From Plasmopara viticola (taxonomy: Eukaryota; Oomycota; Peronosporomycetes; Peronosporales; Peronosporaceae): DNA of 64,000 bases. A program made the position numbers and the translations under genes. The notes under the pieces were generated by a model, which worked only from the letters and a program-made list of their open reading frames with translations, made no database searches and had not been told where the DNA came from. Each line of letters starts with the position of its first letter. The first letter of the stretch is position 1. Positions 44,901-58,123 of this stretch are shown here, one piece after another. Where the stretch lies: contig MBPM02000071.1 of NCBI GenBank assembly GCA_001695595.3, positions 62,001 to 126,000 of the forward strand. The letters are read 5' to 3'.

Positions 44901-47873
44901 CTTGCCAAAAGGCACTTTGATGGGTAAACATTTGAGACCTTCAGTCCAGCAGCCTTTGCTTTAGGTCATCGTTACGACTTAATCAACACTTCACATACGA
45001 GGCATAGAGTAACGAACTACAGCTATTTCTTTTTTTTAAAACGAGCCGTGTCATAATAAGGGGATGTAACGGACCGTTACATATAGTAAAGCTTTATCAT
45101 TTTGAAAGGAGATTAAAATGGGAGGCGGCTCTACCGGTTTCTTACCGATGTGCGTTGTGGCGTGATTTGATGGAGTTCGATAGAACACCGAAATACTGGG
45201 CTAAAACATAATGCATGCATAAAGTTGAAGGTAATACTAAAAGATGCTATTATTCAAGGGAGCCGTTCCCCCCCCCACATCCTACTTCTTATGGCACTCC
45301 TACACCATCTTCTCGGTATTTGATTGGCTGTTGAGGCACAACATGCGTACCACATCAAGAGACTCTGTTAAGTACGTCTACAAGAGATGCATAGTTAATG
45401 TCAAAACATTTGATCAACAACTTGAACAGATCAATGGGAAGCTCTTGTCTATACGTATTGATTGAAAGTTGGTACGTAGTGGCTAGCTTTACAAGCAGGC
45501 ACGTATATAAATACGAGTGTAGTTTGCGAAGATATATATTAACTCGGGGGGGTTTTGGAAAAAGTGAAAAAGACTATATTTTTCGTACTGCTTAGGAAAA
45601 CGAACGTAGCAACAGGAGAGTACTGCACCGCTGCAACACTACAAAGACAGCACCTTTGGCGAGCTACGTGAAGAGATCCTTTTGCAGGATGGCAACATTC
45701 TGTACACATTTTATAGCCCGATGAAACTAAGCAACCGTTCGGTTTTAAGACAGGTCGTGAATAATTTTCTTTGTCTGCTCTGGATCGAACGACAACGATG
45801 GGAGCACCTGGATATGTCTACTGCAGAGTATGTCAGGCGGTGGAAACAGTACTTTACCGACTTCTGCTGTCCTACTCAGCTCAATAACCATGCCAAGCAA
45901 TTACAATCGATGGACGGGTCAAACGGTGCTCGTATTTGCACTAGCACGATCGATGCACGGAGCAATCGCATCGTCGCAGATCCGCGTCGACAGCTTCACA
46001 CAAGCAAGTCGCTGGGGGCGATAGATTTAAAAGCTTTACCAGCTCTTGATAGGCGCAATGGATATATATGTATTGAAAGTTAAAGGTCATAATCTTGCAA
46101 CTTTATCTTTTTGCTGCAGCCAGTCAACGTCCAAATGTTAAATTAAAGGGGGTTTTAGCCCTGCAATTGGTAATTGAGGGGTGCTACAAAAAGTGGGGTG
46201 TCTGGGGGAGGTGATCGAAGACTGTGGGGGGGGGGTTAGCGGCTCCCTATTTAATTACATAGTTCTTTCAAGCAGCAAATTATTACGCACTTTAATTTCC
46301 TGAAACATTTAGAGGTATTTATCGGAAAATCTTTCATCTTTCTGCATGCCTCCACTGTACAAAGCGCCGTACATTTTCGCCACATTTTACTTGTTGCTGA
46401 AGAAAGAAGAGAAAGAGCTCGCTTTCTGATATTTACCGTACCAGCACAAATAAATTGTGGTGTATATCCCCATTCAAAAGGTGTGCGACAGCTGTGAAAT
46501 CATCGCTTGCCTCTTTACGTCTATAAACAAGTAGAACACGATCATACCTAGCTTGATTTCTCACGCAAGCGCTGCAATTTCTTGTTAGCCGTGTGTCTAA
46601 TACTGCTATTGAAAAGCAGAAGCTAAAACACTGCAAGGCAGAAAAAACTAAATAACAAAAAAAAGTTATGTGCAGATTTTACCATAACTATTAGGCTCTC
46701 AGTAAATACATTTGTTATTAGATTGACCGTGTCGAAAACGGATGCTTTTTATAACATATTTCAATACGTATAAATATAGTGTACGACATCAAGGTAGTAT
46801 GTCTCTTACAATATTATAGACCGGATTGTCACTTGCGATTATTAGCCAAGAAAACTATTATTGAAAAGATGGACATCTAGCAGTGTCAAATGATCGTTTT
46901 GGTACCATTGTTCGTTGTCACCATTCTTTACTATGTTTTCAATACTGTCGATGCCTTCTTAGTAAAAAATAGTACTGATGAAATACTTGGGATGTGTGCA
47001 TTTAAACGTTAACTTAAGGGACGAAAAATTGGTAGACGTTGAACAATACCACACCCGCCTGATACTGATGCTGTTAAAAAAAGATTGATCTGTGAAGTGG
47101 CGTGTAAGCCATTGAGCGATGCTTTTAGGAAGAAGAATTTGCTGCATGTTGGCGAAGGCGTGATTGGCGCTAAGCCAAGAAAGTATTAGCGAAGCCCTAT
47201 CGCTGCGCGTACAGTGGCACATAAGCCAGTAGGCGGAAAACACTCTTTGCGTTTCGTGGTCACCATGATTGCTTTTAATTCGATAAAAAGCTTAGCCATA
47301 TAACTGCGCGTGAAGTGATACGCAAAGCCCTGTGCGGTTCCCGTACGACACATCTCTCGTTGCATGTCTTGGGTAACATGAATGAATTGATACCAAAGCA
47401 ACATGGTCAAAGCTCTAACACTGCACGATAATTGACACCTTATCCTCTCGTTAAAAGCAGCACTTGCCGCAATTCGCTAACTTCGTGGTTGCCTTTCAGC
47501 CAAAGAATCAAGAGCGAGACCCTATTGGTGGAAGTGAAGTGGCACGTTATCCACTGAGCGGCGCTCACAGAGAACAATCACCTTTCCAAACCATGCAAAG
47601 TATGGTTTCATGTACGTTAAGGCATCAAGAGCAGTCCTGCCGATGCATGTGGAGTTGACGTATCCCAATGAACAACACCTTATATGAATAGCGCACGCTG
47701 CATCCCATGCAACGTTTCGCCGGCTACAGACAAAGACGTTAGGGACGTGGCTGTGATAATAAGCACGTGACCTACTAAGCGTCTCTTGACGTGGATTATC
47801 CGCTGTATGTCTGGCGTGACATGGTCGAATCTTTAAGGGAGTTAACCTTCTGACGTTAGGAGATGTATATTTG

Positions 47874-48224
47874 ACTGGGACGGTTGTATTGTATTGTATT
47901 ACGTTATCGCGTTGCCAAGTTATGCACGTGCTAGGCTCAGTCTGGCTAGTCCATGGCACAGAGTGGTGTCCGCATACGTCGAGTCTCGTTCGGTAGGCAG
48001 TGCAGCCAGAACCGAGGCCGTGAGGGTCTTCCATTATTTTGTGTATTTCTGACTTGGTAAGAGCCCAGGTGGCGCCCTGGTGCTGGAGACCGTCGCGTCG
48101 AGGGTGAGACTCGTTAAAGACCTGCAGATGACCGAGAGCACCTGCCCGAAGCGCGCGAGCATTTAGTCCCCGCGCTTGGAAGGAGGGCGTCACCCCAACC
48201 TTTTCCGAAAAACTGGGACGGTTG
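47874..48224 (-). mobile_element. Complete 325-bp SINE-like element with 13-bp target duplication (copy B)
   Basis: The element occupies 47887-48211 in reverse orientation to copy A and has the same length and ends. It is flanked by the direct repeat actgggacggttg (47874-47886 and 48212-48224). It carries several base changes relative to copies A and C, so it is an older or differently diverged copy. The long minus-strand open frame across it is a by-product and not a gene. Confidence 0.88.
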
Positions 48225-51200
48225 CTAATTGTTAATGGTGACTTGACTGTGTCAATAAGCAACCATGTCACAAATTTGACACGGAACGTCTCATCAAGAA
48301 TCACAAACTTGTCAAGGAGAAAGAAAAGGCGCATAGCGCCCATCCAGCAGTGCAGGGCATCCCGGCTTAGCGGAAACAGTCCAACGTAGATAAAACAGAT
48401 GGTAGTGCTTGACTATGAACTCTCATAAAGAGTGATTGAGGGCAATACCAGCCTGAACTCAAATCTGTCATAAAGGCTTTGCTTGATCTGTCACGAAGAG
48501 GTTTGTAAAAGGACTTTGAAGCCAAAGTAGTGGTGTTTTACCTGATGAAGAGAGCAGCATCTTAACGCTATACCATTAAATGGATTTTAAAGGCTCTCAG
48601 AGCACGGGATGAATCATAATGTCTGGAGTATCGTTACTCTTCAACAAAGTAATACCAAGATTTGAGACCCGCCTTTGGCAATAACATCTGATAGAGCTTT
48701 TCTTCAAGAAGTTTACTTGCTCCCAGCAATCTAATATTGCGAGACACTCCAGTGGCATGAGCAGTGTAATGCCGTCGGCGCATTCTTCCGTAAAAAGCTC
48801 GTGGCAAGAATTAATCAGGGGAGTAAGACTTCCACTTATCACTTGTACTCTAAGTTAGTACGACAAACAAGAAACACACGCCTAAAAAAGATGATTTCGA
48901 CAACTAATCTGACACAGATACCGATCCCTAAGCAATTTTGTTCGACAATACATAAAGAGCTGTAGAACATATTGTGCTAGATTTAGTCGACGGGTGTAAT
49001 CTGCTCCTTCTGCGAGGAAGTGACATAGATTCGATCGCAATATTCATTGAGCTGTTTGCTATAGACGCAACTGTTCACGCCTATAGGGGTATTGAGCAAA
49101 CCTGTGATGTTTAATCGACTATTGGCAAGAAAATTTAGGTCTCACAGGGCGATTTCTAGGTATACACCGATTAATTTTTAACTTTAGTCATGAAGAGCAT
49201 ATATAGAGCAACGTCAAAAGCAACAACGTCTACCTGTCAGCGCTACTTGAGTGCATGCACAAATAGAAGCCCTGCGCTAATGCGAAATAAGGATATTCTG
49301 ACGCAAACAACATATCAATTAATAAGAAAAGGATCATGTCATTTAAGCAAATCTCACTAACTTTGAGGTCATCGTGAATTAAGTTATTAAAATGAGCCAG
49401 AAAATTCAAAGAAGCCGCTCAGCAAGCAGCGCAGAATCGATATAGCCACTCCACGTCTCCTTGAGTGTACTTGGAACATTCAGCACCACGATATATTAAA
49501 ACACTCAAAGGAAACTTGTTACAAGCAAGCGGTGCCTAATTTAAACAAATATACGTGTTGTCGATGACACATCATATTTGCAATTCGTACTGCACTGCTG
49601 GAAGGTGATGCCGAGAGTCAAGATTGAGAGTTCACGCTTAAATTTTTGCAGCTTTAGACCGCCAAAACAGATTGCCCTGTAAATCACAGTAATGTCCTCG
49701 TCAATTCTCGGATTTACCTGCTATGCGTATAGCTATTTGTGACTTATACAAATCATGCGTCGCAACGCTTTGTGACACATTCGCCACACCTTTTGTAGAT
49801 AATGACCAAATTTACCTGTTTTTCTTTGTGAAAAGTATTGTCAAGGTGAAGTAAAAGCCAAAAAAGTGCATGCTTTGGTCGATACATCACCGTGTCGCAC
49901 AGCTTATGAGCGAGCTTCCATCACGATTGAAATCTCGTCTGTATTGGATCTAATCAGTGGCGCGCATGAGCAAGATGACGTACGCACACCTTTCAAGAAC
50001 GATGAGAAGCGGTGAGACAATAACAGATCATCGGTGTAAATGAGTCAAGGCCACATTGGCTTTCGATAAAAGTAAAAAATAGAGCTGTTGTCGAATCGCA
50101 TCGATCAAAATGAGCCACTTGTTTAAAAGGTCTTCTGCTTGTCGGTGTTATCATGGTATTAAATAAACAGTGTGCATTATATACGTGTATGAACACTGTG
50201 CTTGGCCTGCCAAGGAACACGGCAGGAAACCTGCTTGGTTGACCGATTGAGCAACATGGATCGTTTGGCGGCAGGGTCGAACACAGTCAACGGTCTCGAA
50301 GTAGAAGCGCTGCTCCCCTATCTTGTCCTAAGACAACATGGACCTCTCGAAACGAATCGTTTCGAAGCAATACCCCACTTAACGGGTTCTTTTTGACGGA
50401 GTATTTCAAGGTGCCAGTCAGGGCACTTTTACACAAAAGTATACGAAGGTCGATGGTCAGACCAAACATGTGAATTGCACTGTCGAATATGTGCCATGCC
50501 GTGCGTGTGCGATATGCTAAGGCGTCGGAGTAATAAGCTTCCTCTTCAATTGAACAATACCAAAGTACCATTCAGCGTTCACTTACGACGCTCTGTTTTT
50601 TATGACCAAATCACTCAACTCTCGTGTTCCATTAGCGCAACCACATGTGGTTCTATACTTGATAGCGGAGAGAGTCGAGCAGCTTGATGGTAAGTTTATG
50701 TTCTGATGCAGTTGCTTCAGTCGCTAAGAAAAAACTGCGCCCACGCTTTGAAAAATCGTTTAAGGTCAAAGCTATCAGCGGACTAATCTATATTCTTGCG
50801 GGATACGAACACCTCAGCGTTATATTAGGCTTACTTCATGCGCAATGTAACCCAAACTAGATGATCGCGGAGAGGCTGGCGCTGGGCCAAATACGCAGTC
50901 AGACACAGCTACTATAGACCGATTCATGTGCCTCCAAATTTAAATTTAGGTTTGTAAGATCTCTTTTTTAAATGCGCGAGTCTGGGAGCATGCTCGGGGA
51001 GCGGTGCAGTCGCGCACCCGTGCTCAGCATTCGAGAGCCAATAGAACAAGGCCTGAGATCTTGTAGCTGAGAACTCGCTTATCGTCTTTGCAAAGTCAGT
51101 TGAGGTCTTGGTGTCACATTGCGCTAATTTTGAGTTGCGCTCGCTGGTTATTGGTTGCAAGCGGCATCATTGCAAAAGAGCACTTACAGCGCTGCACGAA

Positions 51201-52957
51201 ACAAAAAATAATCGTCTTCCACAACTATAGACAACGAGCACCTCTTTCACGTTGAAGACAATTTTGTGCGATGCCGTACCCAAGGTCAAACTCTGTATCT
51301 CATGAAGTGATAGGGAACATACTCAATACGAGAGGTCACGGAAATTGAAGGTCCCACTCTAACAGAATTCCCCCGCCGTCGTGAACGCTTATGGCTATAG
51401 TATTTAGGGTACACGCTCGCGCTTTTAGAACCAAGGTGTCGGGGTTACGAGCAGAGCTATATTGGGGTCCCAAAAGATCGCTACAGAGGCAGTGCTCACG
51501 AGAAGGTAAAGTAGCAGACCAAAGGTCGCACGATGTCGACAAGTCTCCAGCCAAGCGAAATAACTACATCGCTTTTGCCAAGCTGTTGCTGAGAGGAATA
51601 GAAATCGTATTTTTGTTACTCTTAAACCCATTTTTTCATCCTCAGACATTTCACGAAGCGTAACTACCACCATTACGATTTGCAGTGTCGGCTCCAAGTT
51701 CTTTAAAACACCAAACGTGCACGGTTGTCCATAAAGAAAGCTTTGCGAAAAAAAAACCTGGGTATGAGAGTTGCGTATGCGTCTCCCTGAGCGCTTTTTA
51801 AGGCCTGAAACCCAATGCCATAGCCATTCTGTAGCTCCCCGGGCGATCACAGCCGGCTTGTCAAACATGAACTTGGAGTCATACATAACAATGCTACACT
51901 GCTTATAAGTATCGAACGAAGGTCACTTAAGCTTTCTATTAGGGAATAACTAAGGCAGCCCCGCTGTTTTCAATCCTAATTGTTGTGGGTGACGCTGTGC
52001 ATTAATCTTAGTCTGAACTGACCCCACACTTCAATTTGCAAAAACTTTGAGGTCTATATTTTGATCTCGATCATAAGGTCTTGAATTGATCGCCCGACTA
52101 TTTCTGTGGACCTGTTGCTTGTAGAGTTCAGAGAATGCCGCACGCTTGATGTTTGTATCAAACTGAAGAAGGTTTTACTCTCGGCATGGTCTCGGCTATT
52201 TTCATCAAGCTCAGCAAAGTACTGCATAAACGCCATTGCTTATACCGATTTACGAGCCCCGTAAAATATTTGACCATTTTTTGGACGCAGATGCCTGTAA
52301 GTGTAATAACATTCCAACATTTGGGGCTCATCCAAGTGATAGCACTCGCTAGCATCCCATGCGACCACGTCTTTGATGCAAGGATGAATTTGCTGATCCG
52401 TCTTAGTCTTCATCTTTAATAAGCGAAAGGAGTGTGTGTAGAAAAGAACACCGAAGAGAAATAAATAATTCGTATATGTTGATCATTTAAATATAAACAC
52501 ATTCACTTATCGTTTCGGGCTTGCACAAATCCGCAAATCGTGTTGCGGGAGTTGGGAAGATGTGACAAAGCCAATACAAATATGGACAATTACGGAAACG
52601 GTGGCTGAGATTATGCTCAATGGTCATCCTATGTATTAGATGTACCTACCTTTCATACCCATCTCGACCTGGTAGTCAAAAAATTATTGCGACATAAACA
52701 TTGTAGTTTACCACATTGTACCTATTCGAAAATTTAGCGCATGGTCTACTACTTCCGTATAGCTGTCAATCCCAGTCAAGCATCGACAAAATGTGTAGTA
52801 TAAGTGCGATACTGCACACCTCCAGAATGAGAATAATTGAAATTACTTGTCACAGAGTATCTATCTGCACCCCCTTCGTCGCACAATGTCTGCTGGATCG
52901 CACTTCGAAATTCGCTTGTTAAGCCGTCAATTCTCGTCATAATCTTCTTGGCTCAGC

Positions 52958-54382
52958 ATGCCCGTAATTCGCGACGAATTTCTTCTGCTATGGAAACACT
53001 CCAAAGCTGGTCACGAGGTCAAAGTCCGAGAACTAATTGAGGAATTCAATGCTGTGGCACTTAATCTTGTAAATCAAAAACATTACCGCAAAGGAACTAC
53101 TCCGCTCATGGAGGCAGCTGCATGCAGATGCGGCGGACCAGTCGTAGCCAAACTCATCTCAGCCGGCGCTGATGTCAATGACGTCGACGATACCAAGCTC
53201 AAGGGCACTGCACTGCACTACGCCGCGATGACGAACCGAAATTCAATAGTCACCGAGATTCTTTTGGAGGCTGGGGCGGATGCTTATGCAGTGAATCGTA
53301 TGGGCCACACCCCACTGGATGTCGCCCGCCAATACGGCCGCAAGGAGGTCGGTGCTGTGCTCTTAAATCACATGAAAGTGTATGCAGGCTGGCTGTATCT
53401 ACGCGGCAGATTTTGCTGGAGAAGGCGATGGGTAGTTGTCGTAGCTTGCAATAAACAGCAAACTTCAACTGAACTCTGTATCTTCCGCCATCCAGGTAAA
53501 CTACGCCCAGAATTGGTCATGCTCATCGACGAAGCTGCGCGAATGACTCACTTTTCTTCGACGGATACTTATTCGTGGTTGAAGCGCGACAACGCATTTG
53601 TCTTTGACAAACCCGTCATGTGTCACCGCGTCAGACGACATAAGTTCACACGTTCACCCATTTGTAAAAAGACCATGAGCTTGGAAGACGTGCAGACGCA
53701 ACACTTTACTTTTGCCACGGACAAGTTGAGCGACTTAGCTCAGTGGCATCGTGTAATGCAGAAGTCCAATTTTCGACCATGCGAGGACGATTCGTCATTT
53801 TTTAAAACATCGCTAGTCGATACGCAAAAAGGTGAATGTTACTATTGGCCACATGAACTTGTTGAGAGTTTGCGCACTTCAATTTTGAAGGAACAGGATC
53901 AGGAGCGAGATATAGCAAATGACTCATTATATCAGCGTCTTCGCGCAACCTTTCAGCAGCGCCAATCGGTGGCTGCCTCCAGTGTGCTTGATGAACAAGC
54001 TCAGGAGCAACCAGAAGCTCCAACACGGCCCTCGTCATACGAAGAGTCAATCGAAGAGGTTCCATCGCAAAACTATCAAATGCAAGTGAGTTATGGCCCA
54101 AGAATCGACCAGTCAGGGGCCCTGTTGAAACGCGATAAAGACAAAAGAAATTCTTCGGCCATGCAGCCAGTAAAATACATTGAAGTGCCGTCAATAGCAC
54201 AACAATCTTATATGGATGGCGAGGAAACGAACTCGAGTATCAGTATATTTAGTGAAAGTGAATCAGAGAGCGCAGGTTCCGAATATGCTACCGAAATCTT
54301 GCTCCTTAGCGACAACAACTCGTGCGCAAGCTCAATGGAGGGGCAGGAGGACACTGAACAAGTCAATATACAAAATTATTAG
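52958..54382 (+). CDS. Ankyrin-repeat and PH-domain protein
   Basis: One exon, 474 residues. Three clear ankyrin repeats cover residues about 46-137, with the family marks GTTPLMEAA, GTALHYAA and GHTPLDVA; a weaker one may precede them. A PH domain follows at about 141-270, opening with YAGWLYLRGR and RRRWVVV and closing with an AQWHRVM helix. Residues 300-474 are polar and acidic, with coiled-coil potential (residues 300-350) and clusters of Ser and Glu. The protein is probably a cytosolic adaptor that binds membrane phosphoinositides through the PH domain and protein partners through the ankyrins. No catalytic domain such as ArfGAP is present. The first ATG is used. Confidence 0.85.
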   Translation: MPVIRDEFLLLWKHSKAGHEVKVRELIEEFNAVALNLVNQKHYRKGTTPLMEAAACRCGGPVVAKLISAGADVNDVDDTKLKGTALHYAAMTNRNSIVTEILLEAGADAYAVNRMGHTPLDVARQYGRKEVGAVLLNHMKVYAGWLYLRGRFCWRRRWVVVVACNKQQTSTELCIFRHPGKLRPELVMLIDEAARMTHFSSTDTYSWLKRDNAFVFDKPVMCHRVRRHKFTRSPICKKTMSLEDVQTQHFTFATDKLSDLAQWHRVMQKSNFRPCEDDSSFFKTSLVDTQKGECYYWPHELVESLRTSILKEQDQERDIANDSLYQRLRATFQQRQSVAASSVLDEQAQEQPEAPTRPSSYEESIEEVPSQNYQMQVSYGPRIDQSGALLKRDKDKRNSSAMQPVKYIEVPSIAQQSYMDGEETNSSISIFSESESESAGSEYATEILLLSDNNSCASSMEGQEDTEQVNIQNY

Positions 54383-54590
54383 CATAATCGCCTTACGTGG
54401 TTTGAAAGCAGCCGCCAGGTGGTATGTGGAGACCCTGTAACGTTAAAGGGGTAGATTTACGTGAACGCTATGTAATTAGAACACTCAAGTCGATACACAC
54501 TCAGCTGTAATAGTAATTCGACGGTGATAATGCTTTGCTCTAGTACTATTTGTCACTGCAACAGCTGACTACTATTTTTTTATTGCTAGA

Positions 54591-55745
54591 ATGGTTGTAG
54601 CCGTAAAGCCGAGGTAAGACCACATGTGCGTTGTGTCGGCGCCGTCTTAGCAGGCGTCATGCGATGTGTTATAGGGTTGGATGGATTGGGACGGGCGTCA
54701 TGGGTACCAGTATGGTCGGCCATATCCTGGTACGTCGTGATAACAAATAAGAAAACGAAAATGGCTAAGTCCTTTTCTGCCGTCGGAATATCTAGAAGTA
54801 CGGCTACGACGTGACGGTATTTAACCGCACGCAATCTAAGTGCAACGGACTCAAGGAAAAGGGTGCGATAGTTGCCGGTTCCCCCGCCGAGGTAGCGAAG
54901 GTTTCTGGTTAGTCTGCGTGCGTCGAATTAGTTTGTGGCAAAGATATTTATTTCTTGCAATTGTATCCAGATATTGTCTTTGGGATCGTGGGCTACCCGA
55001 AAGACGTGCGTGAGATATTCCTTGACCCCGAATGGGGTGTGTTGTCGTCCATAAAGTCTGGCGGCGTGATCGTCGACATGACGACTAGCGAGCCATCGCT
55101 TGCAAAGGAGATTTACGACGCTGCCAAGCTAAAGGGTGTTTCAAGCTTAGATGCTCCCGTTTCAGGCGGTGACGTTGGTGCCCGAGAGGGCACGCTTTCC
55201 ATTATGGTTGGCGGCGATCAGACTACGATGGAAGCGACAATGCCGCTGTTCAATATTATGGGAAAAAACATTCGTTACATGGGCGGCGCCGGTGCCGGCC
55301 AGCATACCAAAATGGTAAATCAGATCCTTATTGCGACTAACATGATCGGCGTTGTCGAAGGCCTTTTGTACGCACAAAAGAGTGGACTGGATGTTGAGGA
55401 AGCTATTCGCGCTGTGAGCGCAGGTGCTGCCGGCTCTTGGTCAATTAGCAACCTCGGACCTCGAATTGCAAAGCGAAACTTTGACCCCGGCTTTTTTGTA
55501 GAGCACTTTGTCAAGGACATGGGAATTGCACTCAAGGAAGCCGAGCGGTGAGGACCGCATGTGTAATTACTTTGACTTGTTAGTGTTTCATTGACGTCTT
55601 TTGCTTGACTAGCATGAATCTATCACTTCCTGGCCTCGCCCTCGCTAACCAGCTGTACGTCGCAGTCAAGGCTCAAGGGCACGGCCGCTTGGGAACACAC
55701 TCCTTAATGCTCGCTCTGGAGCAGCTGAACGGTTTTGACTCGTAG
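54591..55745 (+). CDS. 3-hydroxyisobutyrate dehydrogenase-family reductase
   Basis: NAD(P)-dependent beta-hydroxyacid dehydrogenase. Five exons (54591-54613, 54675-54729, 54796-54907, 54971-55547, 55613-55745) join in frame to 299 residues, the normal family length. The nucleotide-binding loop GWIGTGVMG is at residues 10-18. The substrate loop DAPVSGG is at 124-130. The catalytic Lys177 lies in [11 protein letters not shown]. Only eight residues precede the nucleotide fold, so there is no mitochondrial presequence and a cytosolic enzyme is likely. This fits glyoxylate/succinic-semialdehyde or tartronate-semialdehyde reductases better than the mitochondrial valine-pathway enzyme. The exact substrate is undecided. 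Confidence 0.88.
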
Positions 55746-55844
55746 TCATATTGTTTTTATATACTACGTAATAGTTAATTGGCTCATTTTTAAGCTTAAC
55801 TGAATCCGAAACCTCAAGAAGAAATTATTCGGTATCATCTAACA

Positions 55845-56692
55845 ATGAACCTGTCAGACAAAGAGCTTATGCAGCCGCTCGTTGACGCACAGGAGGAGGC
55901 CGCGGCGTCGCTAAGCACAGGTGCGAAACGAATGATGTGCGACCGATCGGTGAGTGGGGATGCTGAAGAGGAGAAAGAAGACGCGTCTCGAAGACAGGAA
56001 GTTCGTCCACAGCAGCAATCTCAGAAATTTCCATATGCAGCACCGAATGTTCACCCGTACGCGGTGCCGCAGTATCAGCCGCAAGGTTACGGTGGCGGTT
56101 CTGGCAATGGTTGGGGTGATGGCCAGGATGAGGGTAGTGGACACTATGCGATCACGGTGGACATTGTGGTTAGTGGCATGTACACATTGGCCGCCGCGTT
56201 TACTATCATTCAGGGTTTTGGAATGCTCATCCACTTCACATACGCTTCCGGTAAGGGGGGAAGTCGTTATTGCATCTAAATCGCATCTACTTGTGATGCT
56301 GATCTTGTTGTATATACAATAGTCTTTCTGGGCCTTTACACGATGTCTTTCGGTAAGTAGTCTTGGCGTTTTTGAGGAAAGAAGGCTAATTAATCAACTA
56401 AAAATTGCTTGAGTGGCTTGTAGGTATAGCAGTTATTATGTACGATCTCAAGTCGGTGGTGTATGGCATGAGCGTGGAGATGTACCTGCCGTTTCTAGGC
56501 AATTATATTGGTCGCGCAACAACAATTTTTTTCTTTGCTGTGTTATGTGCGCAGACGTACGAGTACGCCGGGTGGACCAAGTTTATTGTGCTGTACAATT
56601 TGCTAGTGGCTATTCTGCAAAGCGTCGTATATTTTACCACAAAGACCGTGATACCGAGCCAGCCGCAACTGGATGATATTCCAGACTTGTAA
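55845..56692 (+). CDS. Four-span membrane protein, possibly TVP15/COPI-associated type
   Basis: Three exons (55845-56250, 56323-56352, 56424-56692) give 234 residues; the middle exon is 30 bases. Residues 1-105 are polar, rich in Gln, Pro, Tyr and Gly, and cytosolic. About four hydrophobic helices follow (residues about 108-220), with a YLPFLGNYIGRATTIFFFA stretch between the second and third. The order of helices and the LPFL...GR turn resemble the COPI-associated (TVP15-like) Golgi membrane proteins, but the match is by eye and weak. A MARVEL-like protein is the alternative. It lies between the dehydrogenase and polyubiquitin genes on the same strand. Confidence 0.6.
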
Positions 56693-56835
56693 GTTTTAGA
56701 TGTGGTTTTAGTGATGAAAATAACATTAAGTTAATTTTAGTCTTAGCCACAGTTGTGCTTTTTCGGTAAGCAAATTATAGCTCAAACTGAAATGGTACTT
56801 AAAAATATCCGCAGCATACAATTAGTATTGGCTTC

Positions 56836-56859
56836 TTCGAGAATATGATGCGAAGGTTC
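56836..56859 (+). promoter_or_regulatory. Heat-shock-element-like pair upstream of polyubiquitin
   Basis: Two perfect inverted trimers of the HSF binding type are present: TTCgaGAA at 56836-56843 and GAAggTTC at 56852-56859, with another TTC at 56833-56835. They lie about 120-145 bases before the polyubiquitin ATG. Polyubiquitin genes are commonly heat-inducible, so HSF control is plausible. Confidence 0.5.
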
Positions 56860-56866
56860 GAGGTAA

Positions 56867-58123
<1,257 letters not shown>

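Larger units (their letters stand above)
40749..52957. other. Long gene-poor stretch with repeat relics
   Basis: About 12 kb without a supportable gene. It holds a complete SINE-like element (copy B), a broken Cys-rich frame at 41.4-42.0 kb, a G-rich stretch near 46140-46240 and several protein-like but stop-ridden segments. One such segment at 45682-46083 has 133 codons, with a Met-Lys-Leu start at 45721, and matches nothing I recognise. No intact transposon protein was read. Confidence 0.6.

Noticed and set aside
47522..48343. A 273-codon minus-strand open frame
   Set aside because: It runs straight through SINE-like copy B and its target duplications, and the same element elsewhere (copy A) is not open in that frame. 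It is a chance frame in a repeat.
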